NCBI GenBank assembly: GCA_964617565.1
Contig: CAZTYH010000012.1
Location: forward strand, 1 to 53,667
Source of the DNA: JAKJGV01 sp964617565
Lineage (GTDB): Bacteria; Verrucomicrobiota; Kiritimatiellia; CAIQIC01; JAGNIJ01
Direction: 5' to 3'
Length of the DNA: 53,667 nt
Position numbers and translations under genes: made by a program
The notes under the pieces: generated by a model
The model's database searches: none
What the model was told of the DNA's origin: nothing
Seen by the model: only the letters and a program-made list of their open reading frames with translations
In this document: positions 42,301 through 50,982 of the stretch, one piece after another
Layout: each line of letters opens with the position of its first letter
Numbering within the stretch: the first letter of the stretch is position 1

Positions 42301-45300
42301 ATGTCGCGGACTGGCCGTCGTTCATGACGAACCAGTGGTACGGCGGGTCGGAGTTCGGCTATGTCCACGTCCCCGCGAGCCGCGCGACGAACGACGCGCA
42401 CAGCTATCGAATACCCGTCGTGCAACTCGCGAGCGGGCCCGACGCCACGAACGGCGCGATGATCTACCTGAGCGGCGGGCCGGGCTCAAGCGCGATCAAT
42501 CAGCCCTACGTCTTCCGCGCGTTCACGAACACCGTCCGCGTGATCGCGATGAACCAGCGCGGGACCTATCTCTCGCAACCAAACCTCTTCCCCGTCAGCG
42601 ATAACGAGACCACGGCGGAGCTGCAGCAGCGATTGGGCGGCCCCGGCGGCATGGACTTCAACACGATCAACACGAGAGAGAACGCGGCGGACGTGCATGA
42701 CGTGATGACCGTGCTCGGCAACGCCACGTTCAATGTCTGGGGCACAAGCTACGGCACGATGCTCTCGCAGGAAGTCATCCGGCAGCACCCCGAACGCATC
42801 CGCGCCGCGGTGCTGGACGGGGTTGTGAAGCTGGACGAGCCGCAATGGACCGTCATGGGGCAGGGGTTCTACGATGCTGTCATCGCGCTGACGAACGACG
42901 TGGCGCGCGACCCGGACGCGAACCGCTGGTACCCCGTCTTCGGCGACACGCTCATGGATTTCGCCGCGGAGCTGTATCCGGACGACTACCACGACTTTTT
43001 CGACGGCGCGTTCCACCAGATGAACCTGTCACGCTGGGGCCGCGTCGAAGACGTGCCGGGCCTCGTCTGGCGCGCCGCGAACGGCGAGATTGCTGCGATG
43101 GCCGGCCTGATGGCGATCAACCCCCCGATCGAGAACCCGCCACCCGACGGGCCGATGTCGGGGAACATGTACGCGATGATGATCCGCCACGACATGCTAC
43201 CGTTTGAGTCCATGACGAACGCGGCGGCCCTGCTGGACACCATTCCGTTCCCGTTGAACGAGCATGGCTACGCGTACTCGCAGGACCAGTACGACAGCTC
43301 CGAGGATTGGGCCTTCATCACGCCGGTGGATGCGAGCTTTCGGACCGCGGTGACGAACGACGTGCCGGTGCTGGTGCTGAACGGCAATTACGACACGCAG
43401 ACGCCGCCGCGCGGGGCCAAACACGTCGCGACGAATCTGCCCCATGCGTACTACGTCGAGCTCCCCTACATCGGCCACGTCGTGCTGTTCGGCGGCGATG
43501 TGCCGGCGCAGATCGGGCGCGACTTCATGGAGAACCCCGGCGTCTTCCCGGACACCAACGGGATCAGCGGGATGTCGCTGACGTTCACGCCGCCGTGGCC
43601 GACGAACGCGAAGGTGCTTGCGATCGGCGCGACGGAAACGAACGAATGGGACTGGAACGGCTACGGCGCGGTGGGCGAATGGTACAAGTTCGCCGCGGCG
43701 GCGGGCGGGAGCTACGCGATCGAGGTTGGAAGCCCCGGGGTCCCGTTCACGCTGAGCATTGTGACGACGAACGCCGAAGTTGCCGCGGATGGCGACGGGC
43801 CGTCTTTATCCTGGTCCTGTCCTGAGACGGGCGACTACTACGCGTGGCTTGTCGGCGAAACCTCGGGTGTGTTCACCGTGACGCTCAGCGGTATCACCAA
43901 CGACCTCGTCGAAGGCCAGTCCGCCACCGGCGAGCTCGCCGCGGGGCACACCGCGTGGTTCCATTGCTCGACGGTTTCGGGGCAGTACTACGGCGTCGTG
44001 GTGACGGGCAACACGGCCGACGTGTCGATCCATCTCGTCAGTGAATCGCTCGGCTTTGTCACCAACCGCACCGGCGGTTGGACCGGCTGGACGAGTCAGG
44101 ACGACGCCGGGTACGATGTCGGCCTGTCGTCCACAGGCGACACGCCTTTCATTGTGCGCTTCTATTCGTTTGCCGACACCATCGCCGCAGTCACCAACTG
44201 GGTCGCCGCGCAGATTGCGGCGGGTGAGGTGGTCGGGTTCTCGCTCGCGTTGGTGGACGGACAGGAGATCGCCTGGGCACGAGGGTTCGGCTACGCGGAT
44301 CGGGAGAACGGCATCCCCGTTACGACCGACACCGTGTTCCTCATCGGCTCGGTCTCCAAGATGTTTACGACCACCGCCGCCATGCAGTATCGCGACCAGG
44401 GCAAGCTCGGGCTCGACGACTCCGTGACCAACTACCTGCCGGGGCTCCGGCTGCTGGACCGAGGCGGTTTCCCGGGCACCGAGGCCATCACGGTACGCGA
44501 CCTGCTCGACCACCACAGCGGAATCCCGGGCAATCTCTTGAACTCGTACTTCACCACCGAGCCGGTCGGCAGCCGCTATGCGTGGCTTACCAACTACCTG
44601 GCGGGTACGTATCCCATCTACCCGCCGCGCTTCGTTGACAGCTACTGCAATTCGGGCTTTGTCCTCATGGAGGGGGTCGTCGAGGCCGCGGACGGCTCCG
44701 GCGCGCTGTTCACGGATCTGGTAAACAGCAACGTCTTCGAGCCGCTGGGCATGCATGCCAGCTCCTACCTCAAGGACAAGCCCGACATCATCAACAACCT
44801 GGCGAAACCGTACATACAGGGGCAGCTCATGCCGGAGGAATACGTGAACGCGTATGGCACCGGCAGTATGTACAGCCGTCCGGTGGACCTCGCCCACTAC
44901 ATCCGGATGGTTCTCGCGGGCGGAATCTCGCCGAACGGGACGCGGATTCTGGAGGCCGACTCGGTGGCGGAGATGCTCACTCCGCAGGCCACCAACGCGC
45001 CGTTCAATCGGTTCTCGGTTGTGGCAAAAGGTCTGGGTTGGGACGGGGTGAACCACCCTCCGGTTAATTACGCGGGCAACTTGGCCTCGAAGAATGGCAT
45101 GACTGAGGTCTATCGCGCCAACATGGCCGTGCTGCCGAACCGGGATCTTGGCCTTGCCGTGACGTTCAGTTCGCCCGCCTCCTTCGGAGGCGGGCCTCTG
45201 CACTTCATTCTGCAACTCGCGGTGAATGACAAATACGGGATTCCCGCGCCTACGAACATGGTCTATTTCCCGGCCGCGACACAGGCCGTGTCGCAGGCGG

Positions 45301-48300
45301 AACTCGACGCGCTGGCCGGCGTGTACGCGTCGGGGGAGGGATACCATCGGGTCGAGACGGGCTCAGGATCGTTGACCCTCGTATACCACGCCGACGGCGA
45401 CGGGACGCAAGTCATCACGAACATGCTCCTCCGCACAGACGGTTGGTTCTCGGCAGGCGACGCTCCGACGAACGGCATCCTGATCACGAACATCGCCGGG
45501 CGGGCAACGCTCGTTCGGCGAGACTCGTACATTGGGTGTGCGATAACGAATATAGCCGGCGAACAGTTCGATCCTGTTCCGATCTCCGCGGCGTGGAGCA
45601 ACCGGCTCGGGAAGTCCTGGTTTGTGCTGGATGACTCCCCTGTCAGCTACTCACCCGTCGAGGGCGACAGCCCGAGCCTCACGTTCGCAACCAACGACGG
45701 CGTTCTGCTCATCGAGAGCGACGACTATGCCGGACTCCACGTGCTCTCGCCGACCAACGACAACGTAGCCTTCGTCTGCGGTCTCGTGAACGAGGACGAC
45801 TCCGCCGTGCAGGTCTTCACCTCCAACACCTTCGAGTACCTGTGCTTCGGTGGGTACACATGGCAGCCGGCGGAGAGCTTCCCCGTCCTGACCCCGGGCT
45901 CGATGACCAACCTTTCGCTCGCGGCCGGAGAGACGAAGTGGTTCGCCGTGCCGGGCTGGACGGGCGACCCGCAGGGCTTGATATTCACCAACGCTTCGGC
46001 ACCGCTGTGGCTCAACCTGTACACATCCGACGGAGACCCTCTGGCGAACGGGATCAACGCGGCCCAGTGGATCTGCCCGGAGGACGGGACGTACTACCTC
46101 TCCGTCGGCGCCATGAGCAACGCCTCCGGCAGCCTGCGCGCGTACTCGCTCACCAACACCATCGCCGTCACGCGGCCGGTCATCACCGGCTACATGGCGC
46201 GCTTCAACATCCCCGGCGTGTCGGTTGCGCTCGTGGATGGCGATCAGATCGCGTGGATCGAACATTTCGGATTCGCGAACGTGGAGGAATCGGTGCCCGT
46301 GGACGGCGACACGGTGTTCATGATCGGCTCGCTGTCGAAGACGCTCACGACGCTGACGGCGCTGCAGCTCTTCGACGAGGGCGAGCTGGACCTCGACGCG
46401 TCCGTCACGAACTACATCCCGGAGTTCAGCCTCCTGCCGCGGTTCGCCGGGTTCCCGACGAATATCACGTCGCGCAACATGCTCGACCACCACTCGGGGC
46501 TGCCCGGCGACATCTACAACGGCGCGGTCTCGGCGATAGATCGGTACTGGCCCGGCTACACCGCGTGGCTCATCGAGTACTTCAGCGGCACGTACGCGCT
46601 CTACCCGCCGGACATGTTCGCGAGCTACTGCAACAGCGGTTTCAACATCGTCGCCGAGATCGTCGCGCGGCTTGACGGCACAAGTTTCACGGACGCCGCC
46701 GAGGAACGGCTGTTCGGACCACTCGGTATGACGTACTCGTCGTTCATTCCGGACAAGGCGACGATCACGGACAACTTGGCGACCGGTTACGACGGCGGCC
46801 AGCCGTCGCAAGACCTCGTGATGAACATGCCCGCGACGGGCGGGGCGTACAGTCGGGCAGAGGATATCGCACACGTGATGATCATGCTGATCAACGAGGG
46901 CGCGGGTCTGTGGACCACGAACGCGCTCGCGGAGATGAACCGCACGTCGGGCCGCCCGCTCGACGTCGGCAGCTACTCGCAGTGCGGGCTCGGGCTCGAC
47001 TCCGCGCTCGACGCGGCGCTGAGCTACGGCGGCCGCACGTGGGCGAAGAACGGCTCGACGGGCTTCTTCGAGTCGTTCATGGAGGTCCTGCCGGACCAGC
47101 GCCTCGGCTGCATCGTGCTGATGAACACGTCGCCGAGCGCGACCTACGGCATCGCGCGCACCGCGCTCAAGGCGGCGATGCAGGAGAAGGCCGGGCTCGT
47201 GAAGCCCGCGATCCCGCCGATGGATTTCACGCCGACGAACCGTCCGCAAGCCGACCTCCTGCCGCTGGAGGGCCTGTACGTCACGCGCTCCGGGCTCGAG
47301 CAGTTCGTCGCCGAGACGAACGGCACGCTCACCGGGATCCTCGTCGGCCTCGCGGGCGACACGGTGTCCACCGGCTACCAGGCGCTCGTGAACGGCCGGT
47401 TCTCCGTGCCCGGCCACACGAACCTCCAGTGCGCGTTCACGAACATCGCGGGCCAGGACGTCATCGTGCGCTACGGCAACGACGACACCATCGTGTCCGA
47501 GATGATCCTCGACGGGTTCGGGGTCATGCTCCACGGCAGCCGGTTCTTGCCGCCGGCCGTGCCCGCGGCGTGGTCGAACCGCGTCGGCGCCGCGTGGGTG
47601 GTCGAGAACCAGTTCATCCACGACGTCTTCGTGCTCGAGGACGGCGCGATGAGCTACGAGCTGCACCTCAGCAACGGCGTGCTGCGGATCGGCAGCACCG
47701 TGCTCGAGCCGGTGGACGACGACACCGCTTACGTTGCTGGACTTGTGACGCGCGGGGACGGCGCGGTGCGGATCCTGCACACGAACGGGCAGGAGCGATT
47801 GCAGTTCAACGGTTACCGCTGCATGCGGATGGACGACATTCCGGAGCTCGCGCCCGGCGTCCCGCTGTCCGGCACGAACCGGTTTCACGAGGGAAACTGG
47901 TATGTGATGAATCTTCCGGTCGGCACGTACACGCTGACCTGCGACGACACGAACGTCGCGATGTTGTTCTACGCCGATCTCGGCGACGTGCCCGTCGTCG
48001 CGAGCGGCGAATACACGTTTGCGATCACCGCGCCGGGCCCGGTTTACGTCGCGCTTGTTACGATGTCGGATTCCGTCCCGTACGAGCTGGGCGCGGGCAG
48101 GGCGGAGCTGCTCGTGGACCGCGCGTCGGCTGCGGCGGATGAAGTTGTGCTTCGTTGGATCAGCCAGCCTGGAACGAATTATTCGGTGCAGATCGCGACC
48201 AATCTCATGGAAGATCCCGCGTTCGCGCCGCTTGCAAGCGGCATTCCGTCCGTGCCCGGCGTATGGACCACGTGGACCTCGCCCGTGCCCGCAGTTCCCG

Positions 48301-48332
48301 CGGCATGCTATCGCGTGATTGAGGAGCCGTAG
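39366..48332 (+). CDS. Giant secreted multi-hydrolase: four serine beta-lactamase/PBP-like modules plus one alpha/beta-hydrolase, 5' end in gap
   Basis: An unbroken frame of 2,988 residues; the start and signal peptide are lost in the gap. Modules in order, with motifs numbered from the first readable codon. SH1: Ser11-x-x-Lys14 (SNSK), Tyr109-Cys-Asp111, His252-Ser-Gly254. SH2: Ser371...Lys374 (SISK), Tyr466-Asn-Asn468, Lys609-Asp-Gly611. A beta domain containing SSAWSNRL. An alpha/beta-hydrolase of the TAP/prolyl-aminopeptidase kind: YLSGGPGSS, Ser1128 in WGTSYGT, Asp1343 in GNYDTQTPP, His1371 in IGHVV. A PPC-like beta region. SH3: Ser1662...Lys1665 (SVSK), Tyr1760-Cys-Asn1762, Lys1909-Asn-Gly1911. 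Beta domain. SH4: Ser2322...Lys2325 (SLSK), Tyr2421-Cys-Asn2423, Lys2561-Asn-Gly2563. Beta domain. C-terminal module with TNYSVQIATNL and ACYRV, seen in PVC secreted proteins. Likely a cell-surface or exported peptidase/esterase; substrate unknown. Confidence 0.85.
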   Translation, partial: AQPTDRFRIASNSKTFTTAAIMLLREEGLVSLTNTVVELLPEYDIPSNSVITVSNLLTHTSGLPDHNNDTDYFETRAIDDPTTNFGPHEVFEVVRSLPSHFAPGTEYRYCDTGFYILALIIEKKNTNSWTYAEFIRNKFIGPLGLTNTFVPDAGNGYLRFIPGNHIRGYFVTNETTGAMGDYTDIGQSWDIGCGGMVSSTEDLATWVKALYGGAIVSPESLELMTAATVQSRRANTRYGMGTSISLMLGYGHSGGTLGYLSWMLYDPARRTAYADVVNVLDPDLAFGGRSLRALFEAKWALGYDDIEDLRYSNTIAQVTAYATNIMVQADVPALSIALVDSNRIVWARGFGLADREADVQARSDTMYGLCSISKTFAAAAILKLQEAALLDLDDPVTNHVPTFALLPRFDSTSITVRQLLNHCSGMPGTYYNYAETLSPGTNYHAFVLETLAKDYLNFPPNFANAYNNNGFAVVEDIVQALSGRDYPTFVASNFFAPMGMLSSRYFGADPVARSYMGGTRYPDEIINVAGGGGVYSSALDMGQYIQTLLAWGNSPLDIEVLESNSVAALWKDETTNVMVKFTEHYFRPGLGWDCVSDPQFAYAGTAYWKDGASISFGSMLEVIPERGLGVIVLSSLSGPDAAMLVAQNALRWAIKDKFDLDWPTNRFVPPASPVTNLSIAELDAVTGCYAVIEGYDLIERDGTNLTWIRNAQSDEPTITSNLVGRENGWFSTPDSQDRELGFSNVLGRFIMYYRTVLGSYTTYQDTIARGERVTAVPLSSAWSNRLDKFYFVSDLDPDSYYWLPAFNLGIALFQSEGAIFLDAGDTVSSSLLVPDSDTLAFPRGVASAEPTALQVITTNGIEYLRYGGFTYQPADTFPPMDSGTASNLVLAAGETVWFTFTVSSGTVYTLDLLSTNHVAAYMQDVEGIRFGQALSAYGLTFTATNDAEYRIAVVNGLVPGPCQFGVYTNTLPFYREVTNVADWPSFMTNQWYGGSEFGYVHVPASRATNDAHSYRIPVVQLASGPDATNGAMIYLSGGPGSSAINQPYVFRAFTNTVRVIAMNQRGTYLSQPNLFPVSDNETTAELQQRLGGPGGMDFNTINTRENAADVHDVMTVLGNATFNVWGTSYGTMLSQEVIRQHPERIRAAVLDGVVKLDEPQWTVMGQGFYDAVIALTNDVARDPDANRWYPVFGDTLMDFAAELYPDDYHDFFDGAFHQMNLSRWGRVEDVPGLVWRAANGEIAAMAGLMAINPPIENPPPDGPMSGNMYAMMIRHDMLPFESMTNAAALLDTIPFPLNEHGYAYSQDQYDSSEDWAFITPVDASFRTAVTNDVPVLVLNGNYDTQTPPRGAKHVATNLPHAYYVELPYIGHVVLFGGDVPAQIGRDFMENPGVFPDTNGISGMSLTFTPPWPTNAKVLAIGATETNEWDWNGYGAVGEWYKFAAAAGGSYAIEVGSPGVPFTLSIVTTNAEVAADGDGPSLSWSCPETGDYYAWLVGETSGVFTVTLSGITNDLVEGQSATGELAAGHTAWFHCSTVSGQYYGVVVTGNTADVSIHLVSESLGFVTNRTGGWTGWTSQDDAGYDVGLSSTGDTPFIVRFYSFADTIAAVTNWVAAQIAAGEVVGFSLALVDGQEIAWARGFGYADRENGIPVTTDTVFLIGSVSKMFTTTAAMQYRDQGKLGLDDSVTNYLPGLRLLDRGGFPGTEAITVRDLLDHHSGIPGNLLNSYFTTEPVGSRYAWLTNYLAGTYPIYPPRFVDSYCNSGFVLMEGVVEAADGSGALFTDLVNSNVFEPLGMHASSYLKDKPDIINNLAKPYIQGQLMPEEYVNAYGTGSMYSRPVDLAHYIRMVLAGGISPNGTRILEADSVAEMLTPQATNAPFNRFSVVAKGLGWDGVNHPPVNYAGNLASKNGMTEVYRANMAVLPNRDLGLAVTFSSPASFGGGPLHFILQLAVNDKYGIPAPTNMVYFPAATQAVSQAELDALAGVYASGEGYHRVETGSGSLTLVYHADGDGTQVITNMLLRTDGWFSAGDAPTNGILITNIAGRATLVRRDSYIGCAITNIAGEQFDPVPISAAWSNRLGKSWFVLDDSPVSYSPVEGDSPSLTFATNDGVLLIESDDYAGLHVLSPTNDNVAFVCGLVNEDDSAVQVFTSNTFEYLCFGGYTWQPAESFPVLTPGSMTNLSLAAGETKWFAVPGWTGDPQGLIFTNASAPLWLNLYTSDGDPLANGINAAQWICPEDGTYYLSVGAMSNASGSLRAYSLTNTIAVTRPVITGYMARFNIPGVSVALVDGDQIAWIEHFGFANVEESVPVDGDTVFMIGSLSKTLTTLTALQLFDEGELDLDASVTNYIPEFSLLPRFAGFPTNITSRNMLDHHSGLPGDIYNGAVSAIDRYWPGYTAWLIEYFSGTYALYPPDMFASYCNSGFNIVAEIVARLDGTSFTDAAEERLFGPLGMTYSSFIPDKATITDNLATGYDGGQPSQDLVMNMPATGGAYSRAEDIAHVMIMLINEGAGLWTTNALAEMNRTSGRPLDVGSYSQCGLGLDSALDAALSYGGRTWAKNGSTGFFESFMEVLPDQRLGCIVLMNTSPSATYGIARTALKAAMQEKAGLVKPAIPPMDFTPTNRPQADLLPLEGLYVTRSGLEQFVAETNGTLTGILVGLAGDTVSTGYQALVNGRFSVPGHTNLQCAFTNIAGQDVIVRYGNDDTIVSEMILDGFGVMLHGSRFLPPAVPAAWSNRVGAAWVVENQFIHDVFVLEDGAMSYELHLSNGVLRIGSTVLEPVDDDTAYVAGLVTRGDGAVRILHTNGQERLQFNGYRCMRMDDIPELAPGVPLSGTNRFHEGNWYVMNLPVGTYTLTCDDTNVAMLFYADLGDVPVVASGEYTFAITAPGPVYVALVTMSDSVPYELGAGRAELLVDRASAAADEVVLRWISQPGTNYSVQIATNLMEDPAFAPLASGIPSVPGVWTTWTSPVPAVPAACYRVIEEP

Positions 48333-48336
48333 TCCT

Positions 48337-48474
48337 GTGCGCGCTGCCGATGCACTGCAGCTTGCGGTCGCAATATGGGCCTTTGGCGGTTACGCCGAAC
48401 GGCTTTCATTTGTCAGCCTGGATGAAGGGCTTCCGGATGACGCGCGCAAAGAAGGTTCCGAAGTCCTGTCTTGA
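48337..48474 (+). pseudogene. PIN-domain (VapC-like) C-terminal fragment
   Basis: The 45 residues from GTG 48337 to TGA 48474 read like the end of a PIN nuclease: RAADALQLAVAIWAF with the conserved Asp, then LSFVSLDEGLPDDARKEG with the second conserved Asp, then EVLS. A PIN domain needs about 130 residues, and the upstream part is absent because the frame runs straight into the 3' end of the giant hydrolase gene in another phase. It is therefore a truncated remnant. No antitoxin partner is seen. Convergent with mrpD. Confidence 0.55.
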
Positions 48475-48505
48475 GATGCTGTTGCTGTAATCGCATGAAG
48501 ATGGC

Positions 48506-50008
48506 TCAGTTTGCTCCTGCCATCAGAACGATGAGCGCAAAAGCGAAGAGAAGCAGGACGTAAAACAGTTCGGCGTTCAGTCCCGCAAATACCCAGCGGC
48601 GGTCGAGACTGGAGAATCGCGATAGGGCGGTGAACAGCCGCGGTGCGCCGAAGAATGCCGCTGCGAGAAGTCCCGCTTCAACAAGCAGTCCTCCGATGCC
48701 GGGGCGGGTCCACGATGAGAACAGGAAGTAGTACAACAGCAATCCCGCACCGGCCAGCGCGATGACGCGGGTCTCGGCGGGCTCATCGGACACGGTGCGC
48801 CGGTACTTCAGGAATCCCGCGGCAAGCAGGAACATGGCTGTCATAGCCGTCATGCGGTAGATCATCTGCTCCGCGAGCAGGGGCGCCTTCACGAAGTGTA
48901 CGAGGCTTGGGAAGAAACCCGTTGTGAACAAGACACACACCGCTCCCGCGATGAAGGTGGAGGTGCGTCCGGTCAGTGTCGTGCCCTCCAAGCGCACGTT
49001 GTCGAGCAGGTAGAACATCAGCGATTTATACACCGCATGCACGACCATATAGGCGAGGGCGGCATCGTAGAGTTGGTAGGACAGCATCAGGCCGATGAAG
49101 CCCATGGTGTACACCGTGCTGCCCGCGACGATCCGCTTCAGGTCCGGTTCGAAAAACGCGAACAAGCCGGGCAGGAGAATGGTCAGCAACGAAATGCCCC
49201 GCACCAAAACGAACACCGCCTGAAAATCGAGTGCGGCGGCCGGTTTGACGACGAGGTAGAGCAATCCGAAAATGCCGGAGAAGACCGTAAACGATCCCAG
49301 GAATGCGGACACCAGGCTGATCGTTGCCGAATGGCAGGTGGAGACCCATGACGAAACGGGAAAAAATGCACCCTTGATGAAGAAGGCGGTGCTGAAGAAC
49401 ACCATCAGCCAGATGAAATTGCCCGCCGGCCAGGAGCGCGCACCATCCACGAACTCGAAGCCCAGGTATTCACCCGACGCGTAGAGCGTGATGATGCCCG
49501 CAAGAAAAAACGCCGAACTGACAGCGCCGAAGAGCATGTATTTCACCGATGCGAAGTAGTCGCGTCGGACGGCGATCAATACGTAGGCCGCCATGATCAT
49601 CAGTTCGTAAGAAACGAAGAAGTTGAACACATCGCCCGCGACGATGAGTCCGCTGCATCCGCCGAGATAGAAGAGAAAGATCACGCGTAACAGGAATGAA
49701 TCGAGTTGCCGCAGGCGGAAGACCGAAAAGATCAATGGGGTAAGGTAGGCGGCCAGGAAATAGAGCCGATGGCGGTCAAACGCGAACTCGATGGAGTAGG
49801 CGAATTTCGCGAGTGGGATGCGAACGGTTCCCTGCGCATCGCGGAAGGCGATCAACAGCATGATGCCGGCCGCCAGTTGCAACGCGTGGCTCGCGACCAC
49901 GGCGTGGCGGGAAATGTCGCGCCGCAGAAGAAGATGAACCGTCACCGCCACGCCGAGGGCGAACAGCGGGATGAGCGGAAATGCGACGATGAGTGTTTCA
50001 GAATTCAT
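48506..50008 (-). CDS. mrpD: Mrp/Mbh antiporter subunit D (NuoM/N-like)
   Basis: A 500-residue proton-pumping-type membrane subunit with about 14 hydrophobic spans. The Glu135 in FFVSYELM and Lys212 in FFIKGAFFP are the key buried charges of the Proton_antipo_M family; His226 (WVSTCHS) is nearby, although the usual PxxWLPxAH block is changed. It would carry Na+ or K+ against H+ as part of an Mrp or Mbh-like complex. It is the only large antiporter-like subunit in the operon and its last gene. Start ATG 50008 overlaps the mrpC 3' end. Confidence 0.9.
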   Translation of the reverse strand: MNSETLIVAFPLIPLFALGVAVTVHLLLRRDISRHAVVASHALQLAAGIMLLIAFRDAQGTVRIPLAKFAYSIEFAFDRHRLYFLAAYLTPLIFSVFRLRQLDSFLLRVIFLFYLGGCSGLIVAGDVFNFFVSYELMIMAAYVLIAVRRDYFASVKYMLFGAVSSAFFLAGIITLYASGEYLGFEFVDGARSWPAGNFIWLMVFFSTAFFIKGAFFPVSSWVSTCHSATISLVSAFLGSFTVFSGIFGLLYLVVKPAAALDFQAVFVLVRGISLLTILLPGLFAFFEPDLKRIVAGSTVYTMGFIGLMLSYQLYDAALAYMVVHAVYKSLMFYLLDNVRLEGTTLTGRTSTFIAGAVCVLFTTGFFPSLVHFVKAPLLAEQMIYRMTAMTAMFLLAAGFLKYRRTVSDEPAETRVIALAGAGLLLYYFLFSSWTRPGIGGLLVEAGLLAAAFFGAPRLFTALSRFSSLDRRWVFAGLNAELFYVLLLFAFALIVLMAGAN

Positions 50009-50309
50009 GCAGCTCCGATGCTTTCAGGGTGCGTGTCTTCTGATACAACTTCACGATGAATGCCAGCGCGAGGGAGTTGAAGCAGACGCCGATGACGATG
50101 GCGGTGAGCATCAACGCCTGCGGCACGGGATCCACCATCGGCTCGGCGGCGGCCCCGAGGATCGGCGCGGCGCGGCCCTCGGCGTAGCCCGTGCCGAGGA
50201 AGGCGAGGATGATCATGCTTTCGAGAATCGTCAGGCACATGATCTTGCGGATCAGGTTGTCGGAAACAATCAATCCGTACATGGCGAGCGCGACGATCAG
50301 GAGGTTCAT
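49998..50309 (-). CDS. mrpC: Mrp/Mbh antiporter subunit C (NuoK-like)
   Basis: A 103-residue NuoK-like subunit with three spans. MCLTILESMIILAFLGTG and the VDPVPQALMLTAIVIGV block with the conserved acidic and Pro residues are typical of MnhC/MrpC, where the LTAIVIG segment corresponds to the proton path. It overlaps both neighbours by 4-11 bp within the operon. Confidence 0.9.
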   Translation of the reverse strand: MNLLIVALAMYGLIVSDNLIRKIMCLTILESMIILAFLGTGYAEGRAAPILGAAAEPMVDPVPQALMLTAIVIGVCFNSLALAFIVKLYQKTRTLKASELHEF

Positions 50310-50563
50310 GATTCCTCCCGGATGAACTTCATGCCGAACACCGCGAGCACGACCACCATCACTTCAAGGAAAGTGTCGAAGAGGCGCGGGCCTAGATAGA
50401 TGGTCGAGACGAGGTTCCGGATGTTCAGCCTTCTCGCCATGTCCGCGAAATCCACAACCTCTTCGTGGAAGACAACTGTAATGCCGGCCGGGCCGAAAAG
50501 GGCGAAGCCGAGGACGAAAAGCACCAGTGCTGCGGTGCCGGCTTTAAGCAGCGTCCGGTTCAT
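50306..50563 (-). CDS. MbhE-like small antiporter subunit (MrpA C-terminal part)
   Basis: An 85-residue membrane protein from ATG 50563 with an N-terminal span and a C-terminal span. The sequence IRNLVSTIYLGPRLFDTFLEVMVVVLAVFG matches, in two parts (STIYLGPRLFDTFLEV and MVVVLAVFG), the MbhE or MrpA-C-terminal pattern with an Arg-x-x-Asp-Thr-x-x-Glu core. In Mrp operons this is normally fused to MrpA; here it stands alone. It overlaps mrpB by 20 bp. Confidence 0.75.
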   Translation of the reverse strand: MNRTLLKAGTAALVLFVLGFALFGPAGITVVFHEEVVDFADMARRLNIRNLVSTIYLGPRLFDTFLEVMVVVLAVFGMKFIREES

Positions 50564-50972
50564 CTTTCCACTCCGTGAAATATCTGAAAATGAGCACGAT
50601 CGAACCCGCCACCTCGAGGTAGATGGCAAGGTTGAGGAACCAGAAATAAACATTTGAGAACAGCAGCCCGCTGCCGCGCCATTCGTAAAACCCGCCGAAG
50701 GGGTGTCCGGTGAGCGCCCAACCGATAAGACAGAACAAAAGAAGAATCAACACGCCCGCGACTTCCATGCCCTGGTAGAACGCGTTGCTGTAAATCCGGC
50801 GCTCGCGGAGAATCTCGAGGATCACGACCATGGTGCCCAGCACGACACCGGCCTGGAATCCGCCCCCGGGCGAGTTTGCGCCATAGGAGAACAGCTGAAA
50901 GCTGAGCAGGATCACGAACGGAAAAACCGATCGTAACGTGATGTTGATGATGGGTGACTGCTTCAGTTCCAT
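50544..50972 (-). CDS. mrpB: Mrp/Mbh antiporter subunit B (MnhB domain)
   Basis: A 142-residue membrane protein with four spans and the MnhB signature SYGANSPGGGFQAGVV. It pairs with MrpA/C/D in the antiporter. The start at 50972 lacks a strong ribosome site, and just upstream lies the repeat patch and the N gap. The order B, E-like, C, D differs from the Mbh order (E-like before B). Confidence 0.9.
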   Translation of the reverse strand: MELKQSPIINITLRSVFPFVILLSFQLFSYGANSPGGGFQAGVVLGTMVVILEILRERRIYSNAFYQGMEVAGVLILLLFCLIGWALTGHPFGGFYEWRGSGLLFSNVYFWFLNLAIYLEVAGSIVLIFRYFTEWKDEPDAA

Positions 50973-50982
50973 GGACTTAATC

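Noticed and set aside
43806..47888. Long minus-strand frames of 513 and 745 codons inside the giant gene
   Set aside because: They are antisense shadows in very GC-rich sequence, rich in Arg, Val and His without domain motifs.
46910..48142. A 410-codon frame in another plus phase
   Set aside because: It is Arg/His/Ala-rich and lies inside the coherent hydrolase frame that continues across it.
38271..48332. A single 3,353-residue protein joining an aldo/keto reductase and hydrolases
   Set aside because: The join is made only by 100 N. Each part lacks expected sequence at the junction, and the reductase has its own start at 38352.
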